Source: Calidithermus roseus | Lineage (GTDB): Bacteria; Deinococcota; Deinococci; Deinococcales; Thermaceae | Assembly (NCBI RefSeq): GCF_003574095.1 | Contig: NZ_QWLA01000003.1 | Span: 25,203 to 89,202 of the forward strand | DNA: 64,000 nt | Direction: 5' to 3' | Shown here: positions 23,232 to 32,561 of the stretch, one piece after another | Position numbering within the stretch: position 1 is the first letter of the stretch | Layout of the letters: each line of letters opens with the position of its first letter | Notes under the pieces: generated by a model | Seen by the model: the letters and a program-made list of their open reading frames with translations, nothing else | Told to the model about the DNA's origin: nothing | The model's database searches: none | Translations under genes and position numbers: made by a program

Positions 23232-25921
23232 GGCTTTCGGAGGCTGCAAGGGCTTTGTGGGCGAAAAGCGACCGGGAGAAGGATGAGGGCTCCTGGCATC
23301 CGCTCATCGCTCATTTGCTCGACGTAGCGGCCAGCGCCGAGGTGATTCTCGAGCGTGAGCCCCCGAAGACCCTCGAGCTGTACGCCCGAGACCTGAAGCT
23401 CGAGCCCCAGCAAGCCAAAGCCTGGATATGCGCTCTGGCGGGGCTGCACGACATCGGCAAGGCCAGCCCGGCCTTCCAGCAGAAGTGGCCTGAGGGCAAG
23501 GAACGGGTCTGGGCCACAGGGCTAACCTGGTCGAGCGACCCCACGCCGCCGCCCGATGACGTTTCCCACAGCGTGATTAGTGAGGCAGTACTGCCCGAAC
23601 TCCTCGAGGGAAAAGGCTGGACTCCCAGGGCCGCCCAAAACGTTGCGGCTGCGGTAGGCGAGCACCACGGTTTCAGAGCCAGCCAAAAGAACCTTGATGA
23701 TGTGGTCTCCAAAGAGAGGGGTAAGGGCGTTTGGGACGAGGTGCGACGCGAGCTGTTCGAGGCGGTGCTCGAGGTGCTCGAGGTAGGGGAGGCACCCCAG
23801 GTCTGTATCTACGGGGGCGCGGCCTTCGAGCGCCTGGCGGGCCTGACCAGCTTCGCCGACTGGATCGGCTCGAGCCTCGACTTCCACCCACTTGGCAACG
23901 ACCTGGCCGAGTATTACCGGAACGCTAAAGCGCGGGCGGCGCAAAAGCTCGATAGCGTGGGCTGGTTCGAGCGGGAAAGCCTAATGCCCGAGCCGCAAAG
24001 CCTCGAAGCGGTGTTTGCCTACCTGGGCAAACCCAACCAGCCCTTCAAAGCCCGCCCGCTGCAAACCGTGCTCGAGGGCTTGCTGGAGGGGGTGGATAAA
24101 CCCGCCCTCTTCCTGGTCGAGGCTCCAATGGGCGAGGGCAAGACCGAGGCCGCGCTCTATGCCCATCTGCGCCTGCAAGCGGCCAACGGGCACCGGGGGA
24201 TGTACATCGCTTTGCCCACCCAGGCCACCGGCAACCTGATGTTCGAGCGGGCCAAAGCCTTCCTGGGCCGTTACGGGGCTTCCCGCAAGCTCGACCTCCA
24301 ACTGCTACACGGGGCCAGCGAGCTGGTGGATGCCTACCAGAACATCGTGGTGCGGCCCAACGCGCCCAGCGAGGGGGAGGAAGGGGTAGGGGCGCAGGTC
24401 TGGTTCTCCCACCGCAAGCGCGGGCTCCTTTCGGAGTACGCGGTGGGCACGGTGGATCAGGCACTCTTGAGCATCCTGCCCACCAAGCACCACTTCGTGC
24501 GGCTGTGGGGTCTGGGCAACCGGGTGGTGGTGCTGGACGAGGTTCACGCCTACGACACCTACACCAGCGGCCTCATCGAGTCGCTGGTGCGCTGGCTGAA
24601 GGCCTTGGACTCCTCGGTCGTGCTGATGAGCGCGACGCTGCCCAAGGCCAAGCGGGAAAGCCTGCTCAGGGCTTTTGGGGCAGAGGAGTGGGAAGAGGAG
24701 CCTTATCCCCGCATTACGCGGGTGATCAAGGGCAATCCCAGGGCGACCACAGAGACTTTTGCAGCCCGGCCTCAACCCACCCTGACCCTGAAGCGAGCCA
24801 GGCTCGACCTCGAGGACATCAAAGAAAAGGCCCTCGAGCAGGCCCGTTCGGGCGGCTGCGTGGCCTGCATCGTCAACACCGTGCAGCGGGCGCAGGACTT
24901 GTACCGGGCACTGGTGAGCAACCCGGATGGGGTCGAGGTTCACCTGTTCCATGCCCGCTACCCCCTCGAGGAGCGCCTCCAGCGCGAGCAAACCGTCCTC
25001 GCCAAGTTCGGCAAGGAGGGCGTGCGCCCCCATAAGGCCATCCTGGTGGCCACGCAGGTGGTCGAGCAATCTCTTGACCTCGACTTCGACGTGATGTTTA
25101 CCGACCTGGCCCCGGTGGACTTGGTGTTGCAACGCGCCGGGCGGCTCCACCGTCACGCCCGCAGCCCAGAGGAACGGCGCGGCCATACCAAGCCGGTGCT
25201 GTGGGTGGCGGGCCTGGAGGAGGGGGGCGTGCCGGATTTCGATTCTACCGAGCGAATCTACGAGCGCTACATTCTGCTGCGGAGCTGGCTCGCGCTGCAC
25301 AGCCGCACCCAGATTGACCTTCCGTGCGATATTGACCGCCTGGTGCAGGAGGTCTACAGCGAGCCGCCGCCCCAGGGGCTTTCGGTGGAGTGGAAGACGG
25401 CCCTCGAGCAGGCCCAGGCCCGCATGGACAAACGAGATTCTCAAGCCCAGGACGAGGCGTTTTACGCAGCCTTTGGCGACCCCTGCGAGACCGACTGGCT
25501 CGAGGCCCCCGACCCGCGCAAACTCCCCGACGACGAACCCAACCCCGACGACGACCCCAGTCCGCCCAAAACCCGTAAGGGTCGGCCCAGCGCCACGGTG
25601 GTGCTGCTGCACAAGGTAGAAGGAAGGCTCTGCTTGGATCCAGACGGGCAACAACCGGTCAGCCTGGCCGCCAAGCTCGAGCTAGCCGAGGCCAAGCGGC
25701 TGTTCGCCCGCTCGGTCAAGCTGAGCCGACATGAGCTTACGCGAAACGACTTCGAGGCCCTCAAGGCCCACCGCGAGAGCCAGGGCCTGGCGGCCAAGGT
25801 CTGGAGCGAAACCCCACTGCTGGCCCACGCCCATCCGGTGGTGCTCGAGGGGGGCTGCGCCGTGCTGGGGGAACTCGAGCTCGAGCTTCACTCCGAGCTT
25901 GGGGTGGTTTACAGGAGGTAA
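23228..25921 (+). CDS. cas3: Cas3 helicase-nuclease, type I-E
   Basis: The protein has 897 residues. The N-terminal HD nuclease domain shows H24/H29, the HD pair H74-D75 in GLHDIGKASPAF, and EHHG. The superfamily 2 helicase follows with Walker A MGEGKT (K305), DEVH box (437-440), MSATLPK, and motif VI VLQRAGRLHRH. All catalytic motifs are intact. It unwinds and shreds target DNA recruited by Cascade. The ATG overlaps the WYL regulator stop, with GGTGAGG as ribosome site; a longer in-frame start would lie inside the regulator gene and lacks Cas3-like sequence. Confidence 0.96.
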   Translation: MRLSEAARALWAKSDREKDEGSWHPLIAHLLDVAASAEVILEREPPKTLELYARDLKLEPQQAKAWICALAGLHDIGKASPAFQQKWPEGKERVWATGLTWSSDPTPPPDDVSHSVISEAVLPELLEGKGWTPRAAQNVAAAVGEHHGFRASQKNLDDVVSKERGKGVWDEVRRELFEAVLEVLEVGEAPQVCIYGGAAFERLAGLTSFADWIGSSLDFHPLGNDLAEYYRNAKARAAQKLDSVGWFERESLMPEPQSLEAVFAYLGKPNQPFKARPLQTVLEGLLEGVDKPALFLVEAPMGEGKTEAALYAHLRLQAANGHRGMYIALPTQATGNLMFERAKAFLGRYGASRKLDLQLLHGASELVDAYQNIVVRPNAPSEGEEGVGAQVWFSHRKRGLLSEYAVGTVDQALLSILPTKHHFVRLWGLGNRVVVLDEVHAYDTYTSGLIESLVRWLKALDSSVVLMSATLPKAKRESLLRAFGAEEWEEEPYPRITRVIKGNPRATTETFAARPQPTLTLKRARLDLEDIKEKALEQARSGGCVACIVNTVQRAQDLYRALVSNPDGVEVHLFHARYPLEERLQREQTVLAKFGKEGVRPHKAILVATQVVEQSLDLDFDVMFTDLAPVDLVLQRAGRLHRHARSPEERRGHTKPVLWVAGLEEGGVPDFDSTERIYERYILLRSWLALHSRTQIDLPCDIDRLVQEVYSEPPPQGLSVEWKTALEQAQARMDKRDSQAQDEAFYAAFGDPCETDWLEAPDPRKLPDDEPNPDDDPSPPKTRKGRPSATVVLLHKVEGRLCLDPDGQQPVSLAAKLELAEAKRLFARSVKLSRHELTRNDFEALKAHRESQGLAAKVWSETPLLAHAHPVVLEGGCAVLGELELELHSELGVVYRR

Positions 25922-25924
25922 ACC

Positions 25925-27526
25925 TTGTTCACGTTCAACCTGATAACCCAGCCCTGGATTCCCGTGCGACAGGGAAACAAGTTGAAGCTTGTCAGCCTCG
26001 AGCAAGCCCTGCTCGAGGCCAGAGGCTTCACCCGCATCGAAGACCCCAGCCCGCTCGTGACCATGGCGCTGCACCGCTTGCTGCTGGCCGTACTGCACCG
26101 AGCGCTGCAAGGCCCGGCAGATGCCTATGTGGCAGCAAAGTGGTTCAAAGACGGCTTCGATAACGACAAGATACGCGACTACCTGGCCAGACACCACGAC
26201 CGCTTCGACCTCTTTCACCCCGAGAAACCCTTCTACCAGGTACCCGACTTTACCCTCGAGCGCTCCAGTCGCTCCTGGACGGTGCTGGCCCCCGAACTCA
26301 ACTCCGACAACAACAAGGTTCTCTTCGACCACACCGTCACCTCCAGGCCCCGCCCCCTGCACCCCGCCGAGGCCGCGCGCTTGCTGGTCGCCAACCAGAC
26401 CTTTGCCCTTTCTGCAGGCAAGAGCGTGCTCTGCCACACCGCCACTGCGCCCGTGGCAACGGCGGCGCTGGTCATCGTGCTGGGCGAGAATTTGCACCAG
26501 ACGCTGTGTTTGAACCTGGTTAGCTACTCCGAAGGCGAGTACAAACGCGATTTGGCCACCTGGGAGCAGGAGCCGCTGCGGGTATCCGACCTGGAAAATT
26601 GCGAGGCCGCCAGGGCCACTGCCAAGGGCATTGTCCACCGCTACACCTGGTTCTCGCGCGCGGTGCGCCTCGAGCCCGAAGAGAAAGACGGCCAGACGGA
26701 CGATCCCCTGTTGGGACAGAGCGCTCACGCGCCTGTTCACCAGACGGTGGTGCGCTGGATCGCCTACGCCTCGGGGATTCGCTACGAGGAAGCCGCCATA
26801 CGCCCCGACCCGATGGTGGCCTTCCGCCCGGACCCCAAAGACCCTTCCAAGCCGCCACGCCAACTCGGCTTCAGCGAGGGCCGGGCGTTGTGGCGGGACT
26901 TCGCCTCGCTGCTGCCCAGGCCAGGTTCCGCGCACAGCCTGGGGGTGGTGGATCACGCCCGCAACGTCTACAGGGCGCTGGGGACTCGGTTTAAAGGACG
27001 GGGCATTCCGGTAATGGTCGCGGGCCAGGCCAACGACCAGGCCAAGATTGAGCTATGGCGGGGCGAGGTCTACCGTCTGCCCGAGGCCATCCTGAGCGAT
27101 AAGGACCTCTGGCGCTTTGTGGAGGAGAACCTGGAAAAAGCCGAAGAAATGGGAAGGGCCTTGAATGGGGCGGCTCGAGCCCTGGCTACGCAGCTCCTGA
27201 CCCTGGGAGATCGGCAGCCCCATAAAGACGACGTGAGCAAGCTGGTCCAGAGTTTTCCTCACCAAGTCGCTTACTGGTCGGCGCTCGAGACCCAATTCGC
27301 CGCTTGGATTGAGCAACTGGGGTTGGATTTCGAGCAGCACCAGTCCCGCCTCGAGAAAGCCTGGCTCGAGACCCTCCGGCGGGAAGCCCTGCGGGCATGG
27401 AGGTTCACGGTTTTGGCTGCCGGGGACGATGCCAGGGCCCTGCGGGCCATCCACAAGAGCGAAGGCATCCTGCTGGCCCACGTCTACGGCAAAGGGAAGG
27501 AGGAAGCGGGTGCAAAAGGAAATTAG
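25925..27526 (+). CDS. cas8e: Cas8e (Cse1/CasA), Cascade large subunit
   Basis: The protein has 533 residues with the characteristic Cse1 opening FNLITQPWIPVRQGNKLKLVSLEQAL. It is about the size of E. coli and Thermus Cse1. It recognises the PAM and recruits Cas3. The start is TTG with a strong GGAGG site (25914-25918) that overlaps the cas3 stop. It overlaps cse2 by 17 bases. Confidence 0.94.
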   Translation: MFTFNLITQPWIPVRQGNKLKLVSLEQALLEARGFTRIEDPSPLVTMALHRLLLAVLHRALQGPADAYVAAKWFKDGFDNDKIRDYLARHHDRFDLFHPEKPFYQVPDFTLERSSRSWTVLAPELNSDNNKVLFDHTVTSRPRPLHPAEAARLLVANQTFALSAGKSVLCHTATAPVATAALVIVLGENLHQTLCLNLVSYSEGEYKRDLATWEQEPLRVSDLENCEAARATAKGIVHRYTWFSRAVRLEPEEKDGQTDDPLLGQSAHAPVHQTVVRWIAYASGIRYEEAAIRPDPMVAFRPDPKDPSKPPRQLGFSEGRALWRDFASLLPRPGSAHSLGVVDHARNVYRALGTRFKGRGIPVMVAGQANDQAKIELWRGEVYRLPEAILSDKDLWRFVEENLEKAEEMGRALNGAARALATQLLTLGDRQPHKDDVSKLVQSFPHQVAYWSALETQFAAWIEQLGLDFEQHQSRLEKAWLETLRREALRAWRFTVLAAGDDARALRAIHKSEGILLAHVYGKGKEEAGAKGN

Positions 27527-28142
27527 CAGAGAACAGGCTTTCGTGCGGCACCTGCGCCGTCGCAGCGAACCCGCCGATCTGGCGCGGATGCGCCGCGCTC
27601 TGGGCGATCCGGGCCAGGAAGTGATCCCGGTGGTCGAGAGGTTCTTGGCGCGCATCCAGGATGAACGCGAAGACCGTTGGGAGCGGCTGGTCTACTACCT
27701 GGTGGCGGGGCTGTGGGCCACTACGGTGTCTTCATCGGAGCTGGAGCATTTCCGCCAGCAGACTGAGGAGGAGCCGGAGCCGACCCAAGCCGAGGAGAAG
27801 CCGGTGGACAATCCCCTGTCGGGACAGCCTGCGGCTGTGCACCAGGTGGAGGCGGGCTACCGCCGCACGCTGGGCCACGCCATCGCCCAGCTTTACCTGG
27901 CCCGTGACCAGCCCAAAAGCATCGAGCAGCGCTTCGTCACCTTGCTCGATGCCGACGAGGAGCAACTACCCTACCGGCTGCGCCAGATGATGCAACTGCT
28001 CAAGAGCGAAGATGGCATTCAGATCTACTGGTCGGAGCTTTTGCGCGACCTTTTGGCCTGGAATTACGAGGGTAAGCCCGTGCAACAAAAGTGGGCCCGG
28101 GCTTTTTACCGCACTGTGAGCAAAGAAGGAGGCGAAGAATGA
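27510..28142 (+). CDS. cse2: Cse2 (Cas11, CasB), Cascade small subunit
   Basis: The protein has 210 residues, an all-helical basic protein (FVRHLRRRSEPADLARMRRALGD) as expected of Cse2, with the C-terminal LRDLLAWNYEGKPVQQKWARAF. It lines the non-target strand path in Cascade. The start is GTG at 27510 with GGAGG 6 bases upstream, giving a 17-base overlap with cas8e; a longer frame exists but runs through cas8e. Residues ~75-100 form an acidic insertion (EEEPEPTQAEEKP). Confidence 0.92.
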   Translation: MQKEISREQAFVRHLRRRSEPADLARMRRALGDPGQEVIPVVERFLARIQDEREDRWERLVYYLVAGLWATTVSSSELEHFRQQTEEEPEPTQAEEKPVDNPLSGQPAAVHQVEAGYRRTLGHAIAQLYLARDQPKSIEQRFVTLLDADEEQLPYRLRQMMQLLKSEDGIQIYWSELLRDLLAWNYEGKPVQQKWARAFYRTVSKEGGEE

Positions 28143-28678
28143 GCAACGAAACCAAACCCCAAGAAAAGCTGTCCTCGAGCCCTTGGCACGCCAGGAAGCT
28201 GCCCTTTGCTTTATTGGCCGGATTGCTGCTGCTGGTGGCCTACGCCTGGTTTTCGCCGTACCTGACGTTTGTGGGCATCCAGCGGGCCATCCAGAGCAAC
28301 GACCCCTCGCGCCTCGAGCGCTACGTGGACTTCCCCCGCGTGCGAGAGAGTCTCAAAGCCGACCTTAACCGCACCTTGATGGAGCAAGCCAAACAAGACG
28401 AGTCCGGGTATGGTGCGTTAGGGCTTCTGTTTGCAGCTTCATTGGTGGAGCCATTGGTCAACGCGCTGATCACCCCCCAGGGTCTGGCCAGCATTGGCAC
28501 CGGTGAAGACCCCCAATATGGCAACCTCGAGGCGGTCAGGGACTGGCGGCTCAAGCGACAAGGTTTGTCCCAAGTTCTTCTTCATCACAAGGATAACCCT
28601 AATGAAGGCATTGTGATGGAAAGACAGGGTCTCGGCTGGAAGGTTGTACGGCTACAGATTCAGAACCTTCAAAAGTAG
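28139..28678 (+). CDS. DUF2939-type membrane protein inside the Cascade operon
   Basis: The protein has 179 residues. A basic N-terminus, one transmembrane helix at about 21-39 ([18 protein letters not shown]), then [13 protein letters not shown] and [19 protein letters not shown], which fit the DUF2939 family as I remember it. Its ATG overlaps the cse2 stop (ATGA) and cas7e follows after 7 bases, so it is a true operon member, not a passenger on its own promoter. It is not a known Cascade subunit. It may place the complex at the membrane or have an accessory immune role; this is inference. Confidence 0.75.
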   Translation: MSNETKPQEKLSSSPWHARKLPFALLAGLLLLVAYAWFSPYLTFVGIQRAIQSNDPSRLERYVDFPRVRESLKADLNRTLMEQAKQDESGYGALGLLFAASLVEPLVNALITPQGLASIGTGEDPQYGNLEAVRDWRLKRQGLSQVLLHHKDNPNEGIVMERQGLGWKVVRLQIQNLQK

Positions 28679-28685
28679 GAGCCAT

Positions 28686-29888
28686 ATGAAGCATCTTCTC
28701 GAGATTCACATCCTGCAAAACTTCGCCCCCTCCAACCTCAACCGCGACGACACCGGCAGCCCCAAAGACGCCTTCTTTGGCGGTTACCGGCGTGGACGCA
28801 TCAGCAGCCAGTGTCTCAAGCGGGCCGCGCGGGAATACGTACGCGATCACCCCAACGGCCTGCCTCATGAGGCGATGGCTTTGCGCACCAAGCGACTGGT
28901 GCAAGCATTGGTAGAACAACTTAAGGCCAAGGGCCGGGGTGAGGAGGAGGCTCGGCAGAAGGTAGAGCAAGCCCTGGGTGGGATGGGCCTGAAGGTAGAT
29001 GCAGAGGGCAAAACCCAGTACCTGTTGTTTTTGGGCAAGCAAGAGGTGGCCAAAATTGCCGACCTCATTGACCGGCACTGGGACGGCCTGGTGGCAGCCC
29101 AAGCCGAGGAAGAGGGGGGCAAAAAGAAAGCCAAGGACGCTAAGAAAGCTGCCAGGGAAGCCGTCCCTGACGAGATCAAAAAAGCCTTGGGCAGCGTGCT
29201 GGATGGGGGTAAGGCCCTCGATGTCGCGCTCTTTGGCCGCATGTTGGCCGATTTGCCCGAGAAGAACCAGGACGCGGCCTGTCAGGTGGCCCATGCCATC
29301 TCTACCAATGTCGTGGAACGCGAATTCGACTTCTACACCGCCGTAGACGACCTCAAACCCGACGACAACTCGGGGGCGGACATGCTCGGGACGGTGGAGT
29401 TCAACTCGGCCTGCTTCTATCGCTACGCGGCCATAGACCTCGAGAAGCTCAGGACGAACCTCGGAGGCGACAGCGAACTGATGTTGAAGGGCCTCGAGGC
29501 TTTCCTCAGGGCCATCGTCAAGGCCAAGCCCAGCGGCAAGCAGAACTCTTTTGCCGCCCACAACGACCCTGAGTACGTCGTTTTCACGGTGCGTCAGGAT
29601 GCCGACCCGCGCAACCTGGCCAATGCCTTCGAGAAGCCGGTGCGCCCCAGCCAGGGGTTGCGCCTTACCGAGGCTTCGGCGGTGAAGTTCGAGCAAAAGT
29701 GGCGCTGGCTCGAGGTCGCTTACGGCGAGGCCGGTAAGACCTTCCGCCTCAACGCCCCAGAGATAGACGAGGCCGATTTTCGCCGCAACGATAAAGACGA
29801 GAACAAGCGCGTGGGCGAGCCGGTGGAGAGCCTCCGGGAGCTGATTGAAAAAACCCTCGAGGCCGTGCGCCAGCAGATGGGGGTTTGA
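28686..29888 (+). CDS. cas7e: Cas7e (Cse4/CasC), Cascade backbone
   Basis: The protein has 400 residues. The opening [20 protein letters not shown] and [13 protein letters not shown] are typical of Cse4. It polymerises along the crRNA. The usual length is 360-390; a lysine-rich insertion ([16 protein letters not shown]) near residue 145 explains the excess. The ATG at 28686 has an AGGAG site; the upstream in-frame ATG at 28644 lies in the DUF2939 gene. cas5 starts directly after the stop. Confidence 0.95.
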   Translation: MKHLLEIHILQNFAPSNLNRDDTGSPKDAFFGGYRRGRISSQCLKRAAREYVRDHPNGLPHEAMALRTKRLVQALVEQLKAKGRGEEEARQKVEQALGGMGLKVDAEGKTQYLLFLGKQEVAKIADLIDRHWDGLVAAQAEEEGGKKKAKDAKKAAREAVPDEIKKALGSVLDGGKALDVALFGRMLADLPEKNQDAACQVAHAISTNVVEREFDFYTAVDDLKPDDNSGADMLGTVEFNSACFYRYAAIDLEKLRTNLGGDSELMLKGLEAFLRAIVKAKPSGKQNSFAAHNDPEYVVFTVRQDADPRNLANAFEKPVRPSQGLRLTEASAVKFEQKWRWLEVAYGEAGKTFRLNAPEIDEADFRRNDKDENKRVGEPVESLRELIEKTLEAVRQQMGV

Positions 29889-30578
29889 ATGCCCACGCTG
29901 CTCTTGCGACTGGCCGGCCCCATGCAGTCCTGGGGCACCCGGAGCCGCTTCGATGAGCGGGACACCGATCTTCTGCCCTCCAAAAGCGGGGTGATCGGCC
30001 TGCTGTGCGCCGCGATGGGCGTAGACCGTGAGGAGCGAGAGACGGTGCTGCAACTGGCCGATTTGCTCATGGGTGTGCGGGTGGATCAGCCGGGAGTGCT
30101 GCGTTACGACTACCAGACCGCCCAGAACGTAATCGCCGCCGATGAGTCCAAGGTGCACCCCACCACCGTCTCGAGGCGCTACTACTTGGCCGATGCGGTC
30201 TTCCTCGTGGGGCTAGAAGGAGAGGATTGGGGGCTGCTCGAGCGCGCTCACCGGGCGCTCAAAAATCCGGTCTGGCCGCTCTTCCTCGGAAGAAAAGGCT
30301 ACGTGCCGAGCCCTGGCGTGTTCTTGCCCGATGGCTTGCGGGATGAGCCTTTGCGAGAAGCTTTGAAGTACGAATTCCTCGGGCGCGAGTGGCCCAAAGA
30401 CGAAAATGGCCTCGAGTCGGCCAGACTGCCCGTGATGCTGGAGAACCGGGACTCGAGCGAAGGCTCACTGCGCATGGATCAGCCGCTGGGCTCATTTGCC
30501 GAGCGCCGCTTTGGGGCCCGCTTCGTGATTCCGGATTTTGTGGAGGTGGAGCGTGTACCTAAGCCGGCTCCAGCTTGA
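29889..30578 (+). CDS. cas5e: Cas5e (CasD), Cascade subunit
   Basis: The protein has 229 residues. It opens LLLRLAGPMQSWGTRSRFDERDT with PSKSGVIGLLCAAMG, the standard Cas5e signature. It holds the 5' handle of crRNA. It starts one base after the cas7e stop and overlaps cas6e by 26 bases. Confidence 0.95.
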   Translation: MPTLLLRLAGPMQSWGTRSRFDERDTDLLPSKSGVIGLLCAAMGVDREERETVLQLADLLMGVRVDQPGVLRYDYQTAQNVIAADESKVHPTTVSRRYYLADAVFLVGLEGEDWGLLERAHRALKNPVWPLFLGRKGYVPSPGVFLPDGLRDEPLREALKYEFLGREWPKDENGLESARLPVMLENRDSSEGSLRMDQPLGSFAERRFGARFVIPDFVEVERVPKPAPA

Positions 30579-31179
30579 CCCCCGCCACAAGCAAGCCCGC
30601 ACCGACCTCGCCAACCCCTACGAACTCCACGCCACCCTCTGTCACGCTTTTGCCGAAGCCAACCAAACCCCACCGCGCTTTCTATGGCGGGCCGAAGAGG
30701 GAAAAATCCCGACGGTGTTGGTACAGAGCGTTGAAATGCCGAACTGGGAAAAACTGACGCAGCGTTTCCCCGGCTACTTCGCCCAAAGGCCAGAGTCCAA
30801 GCCGATTCCCCTCGAGCACCTCCAGCCCGGCCAAGTGCTGCGTTTCCGTCTGCGGGCCAATCCCACCGTCACCCGCAAGGACCCCCACAACCCCGAAAAG
30901 CGCAAGCGCCACGGCCTCAAGGACGTCGAAGCGCAGCTCGAGTGGCTCTCGCGCCAGGGCAGGAAGGGCGGCTTCGCCGTGCTGGGTGCGATGGTCGCCC
31001 AGAGCGAGCGGGTGAGGATGTTCAAGCACACCGGAGGTAGCCCCATCGTGCTTCAGTCCGTACTCTACGAGGGCCACCTCAGGATCACCGACCTCGAGGC
31101 TTTCAAAAACACCCTCACCGGCGGCCTGGGCCACGCAAAAGCTCTTGGTTTCGGCCTCTTGTCCGTCGCCAGGGGGTGA
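30553..31179 (+). CDS. cas6e: Cas6e (Cse3/CasE), crRNA endonuclease
   Basis: The protein has 208 residues from a GTG at 30553 (GGAGGTGGA just upstream). YLSRLQLDP and ANPYELHATL match Thermus Cse3, with H26 at the catalytic histidine position. The C-terminal glycine loop GGLGHAKALGFGLLSV is intact. It cuts pre-crRNA at the base of the repeat hairpin. The stop overlaps the cas1 GTG (GTGA). Confidence 0.94.
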   Translation: MYLSRLQLDPRHKQARTDLANPYELHATLCHAFAEANQTPPRFLWRAEEGKIPTVLVQSVEMPNWEKLTQRFPGYFAQRPESKPIPLEHLQPGQVLRFRLRANPTVTRKDPHNPEKRKRHGLKDVEAQLEWLSRQGRKGGFAVLGAMVAQSERVRMFKHTGGSPIVLQSVLYEGHLRITDLEAFKNTLTGGLGHAKALGFGLLSVARG

Positions 31180-32195
31180 ACGTGGCTGAATTTGCTGATA
31201 GTATCGAGCATATTCCCCGCAAGCGTGGGGATGGACCCTACGAGACCCGCAACCTCCAGGAGCTGCCCAAGTTCCGCGACGGGCTTTCGTACATCTACCT
31301 CGAGCATGGCCGCATCGAGCAGCAAGACCAGGCTGTGGCCTACTACGGCCCCGACGGGGCGGTGATGATCCCCGCCGCCGCTTTGGGGGTGCTGCTGCTG
31401 GGTCCTGGGACCGTCGTCACCCACGCGGCCATGCGGCAACTCGCCAACAACGGCTGCTCGGTGTTCTGGGTGGGTGAGGAGATGGTGCGTTTCTACGCCA
31501 GCGGGATGGGGGAGACCCGCTCCAGCGCCAACCTGATGCGCCAGGCCCAGGCCTGGGCCGACCCCCAGGCCCACCTCGAGGTGGTCAAGCGGCTCTACCG
31601 ACTGCGCTTTCCCGAGCCCCTCTCGCCCGAACTCTCCCTCGAGCAGATCCGGGGCCTCGAGGGGGTGCGGGTGCGCGAGACCTACGCCCGCTGGAGCCGC
31701 GAGACCGGTGTGGAGTGGAAGGGCCGCAACTACAACCGGGGAAACTGGGCCGCAGCCGACCCCATCAACCGTGCCCTCTCGGCGGGGGCCGCCTGTCTGT
31801 ACGGAATTGCCCACGCCGCCATCGTCTCGGCGGGGTACAGCCCGGCCCTCGGGTTCATCCACACCGGCAAGCAACTCTCCTTCGTCTACGACGTAGCCGA
31901 TGTCTACAAGGCCGAAACCCTCGTCCCCGTGGCTTTCAAGGTGGTCGCGGAATCTGAGGTGGGGGTCGAGCGCAGGGTGCGCCATGCCTTGCGCGAGCGG
32001 TTGCGCGAGGTGCGACTGCTCGAGCGCATCGTCTCCGACCTGCACAGCCTTTTCGACGCCATCGACGTCCCCGACCCCTACGCCGCCGACCCTGCGGCTC
32101 CGGGCGAACTGTGGGATCCCGAGGGCCCGGTTCCCGGAGGGGTAGCCTATGGTAGTGATCGTCCTGGAGAAGGTGCCCAAGACCCTAAGGGGTGA
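31176..32195 (+). CDS. cas1: Cas1e integrase with repeat-derived N-terminal extension
   Basis: The protein has 339 residues from the GTG at 31176 (GTG at 31182 is also possible). Catalytic residues E162, H229, D239 and D242 are present in LEGVRVRETY and GFIHTGKQLSFVYDVADVYK. Sequence like other Cas1e proteins begins only at NLQELPKFRDGLS (residue 26). The ~25 residues before it include HIPRKRGDGP, encoded by a degenerate CRISPR repeat (31210-31238), and no other start codon lies between. The C-terminus (after ~305) is proline- and glycine-rich. It overlaps cas6e and cas2. Confidence 0.93.
   Translation: MNVAEFADSIEHIPRKRGDGPYETRNLQELPKFRDGLSYIYLEHGRIEQQDQAVAYYGPDGAVMIPAAALGVLLLGPGTVVTHAAMRQLANNGCSVFWVGEEMVRFYASGMGETRSSANLMRQAQAWADPQAHLEVVKRLYRLRFPEPLSPELSLEQIRGLEGVRVRETYARWSRETGVEWKGRNYNRGNWAAADPINRALSAGAACLYGIAHAAIVSAGYSPALGFIHTGKQLSFVYDVADVYKAETLVPVAFKVVAESEVGVERRVRHALRERLREVRLLERIVSDLHSLFDAIDVPDPYAADPAAPGELWDPEGPVPGGVAYGSDRPGEGAQDPKG
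31210..31238 (+). repeat. Degenerate type I-E CRISPR repeat inside the cas1 start
   Basis: The 29 bases match the array 2 repeat at 21 positions. The hairpin is kept: CCCCGC, loop AAGC, GTGGGG gives 6 pairs including one G-U wobble, and GGGATG follows as in the real repeat. It lies at codons 12-21 of cas1. Confidence 0.6.
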
Positions 32196-32541
32196 GCTTT
32201 CGCGCTGGATGCTCGAGGTGAGCACCGGCGTATTCGTGGGGAGCGTTTCGGCCATCGTGCGCGATCTCCTGTGGGAAAAGTGCATCGCCAAGAAGACCGC
32301 CGGTCGCTGCTGCCAGCTCTACCGCACCAACAACGAGCAGGGTTTTGCCATCCGCACCCACGGCGACACCACCCGCACCCTCGTAGACCTGGACGGCTTG
32401 ACTCTGGTGGCCGTTCAGAACGCCGAATGGGAGCGCTTGCACAAAAAGCGCGCTTCCCGCACCCGTGGGGATAAACCGCCAGAGGAGAATCTTGACAATC
32501 GGACTCGGGATTCAGACACTTCCGAGGGGTCAGTCGGCTAG
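32149..32541 (+). CDS. cas2: Cas2e with extended C-terminus
   Basis: The protein has 130 residues. MVVIVLEKVPKTLRGELSRW and GVFVGSVSAIVRDLLWEK are typical of Cas2e. The family usually ends near residue 100; here similarity stops around EWERLHKKR and ~30 hydrophilic residues follow, encoded by a degenerate CRISPR repeat and the leader. It overlaps cas1 by 47 bases and has a GGAGG site at 32135-32139. It pairs with Cas1e to insert spacers into array 2, whose first repeat lies 20 bases after the stop. Confidence 0.92.
   Translation: MVVIVLEKVPKTLRGELSRWMLEVSTGVFVGSVSAIVRDLLWEKCIAKKTAGRCCQLYRTNNEQGFAIRTHGDTTRTLVDLDGLTLVAVQNAEWERLHKKRASRTRGDKPPEENLDNRTRDSDTSEGSVG
32450..32478 (+). repeat. Degenerate type I-E CRISPR repeat inside the cas2 end
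   Basis: The 29 bases match the array 2 repeat at 22 positions. The hairpin TTCCCGC, loop ACCC, GTGGGGA is kept with wobble pairs, and the end reads GATAAACCG. It lies 83 bases before the first true repeat. Confidence 0.6.
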
Positions 32542-32561
32542 TTTTGCCGTTAGAATCAAGT
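32492..32561 (+). promoter_or_regulatory. CRISPR array 2 leader with promoter candidates
   Basis: A TTGACA (32492-32497) lies 17 bases before GACACT (32515-32520), and TAGAAT (32551-32556) lies 5 bases before the first repeat. Most of the leader is inside the cas2 reading frame, so cas2 and array regulation are intertwined. Which -10 is used cannot be told. Confidence 0.45.
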
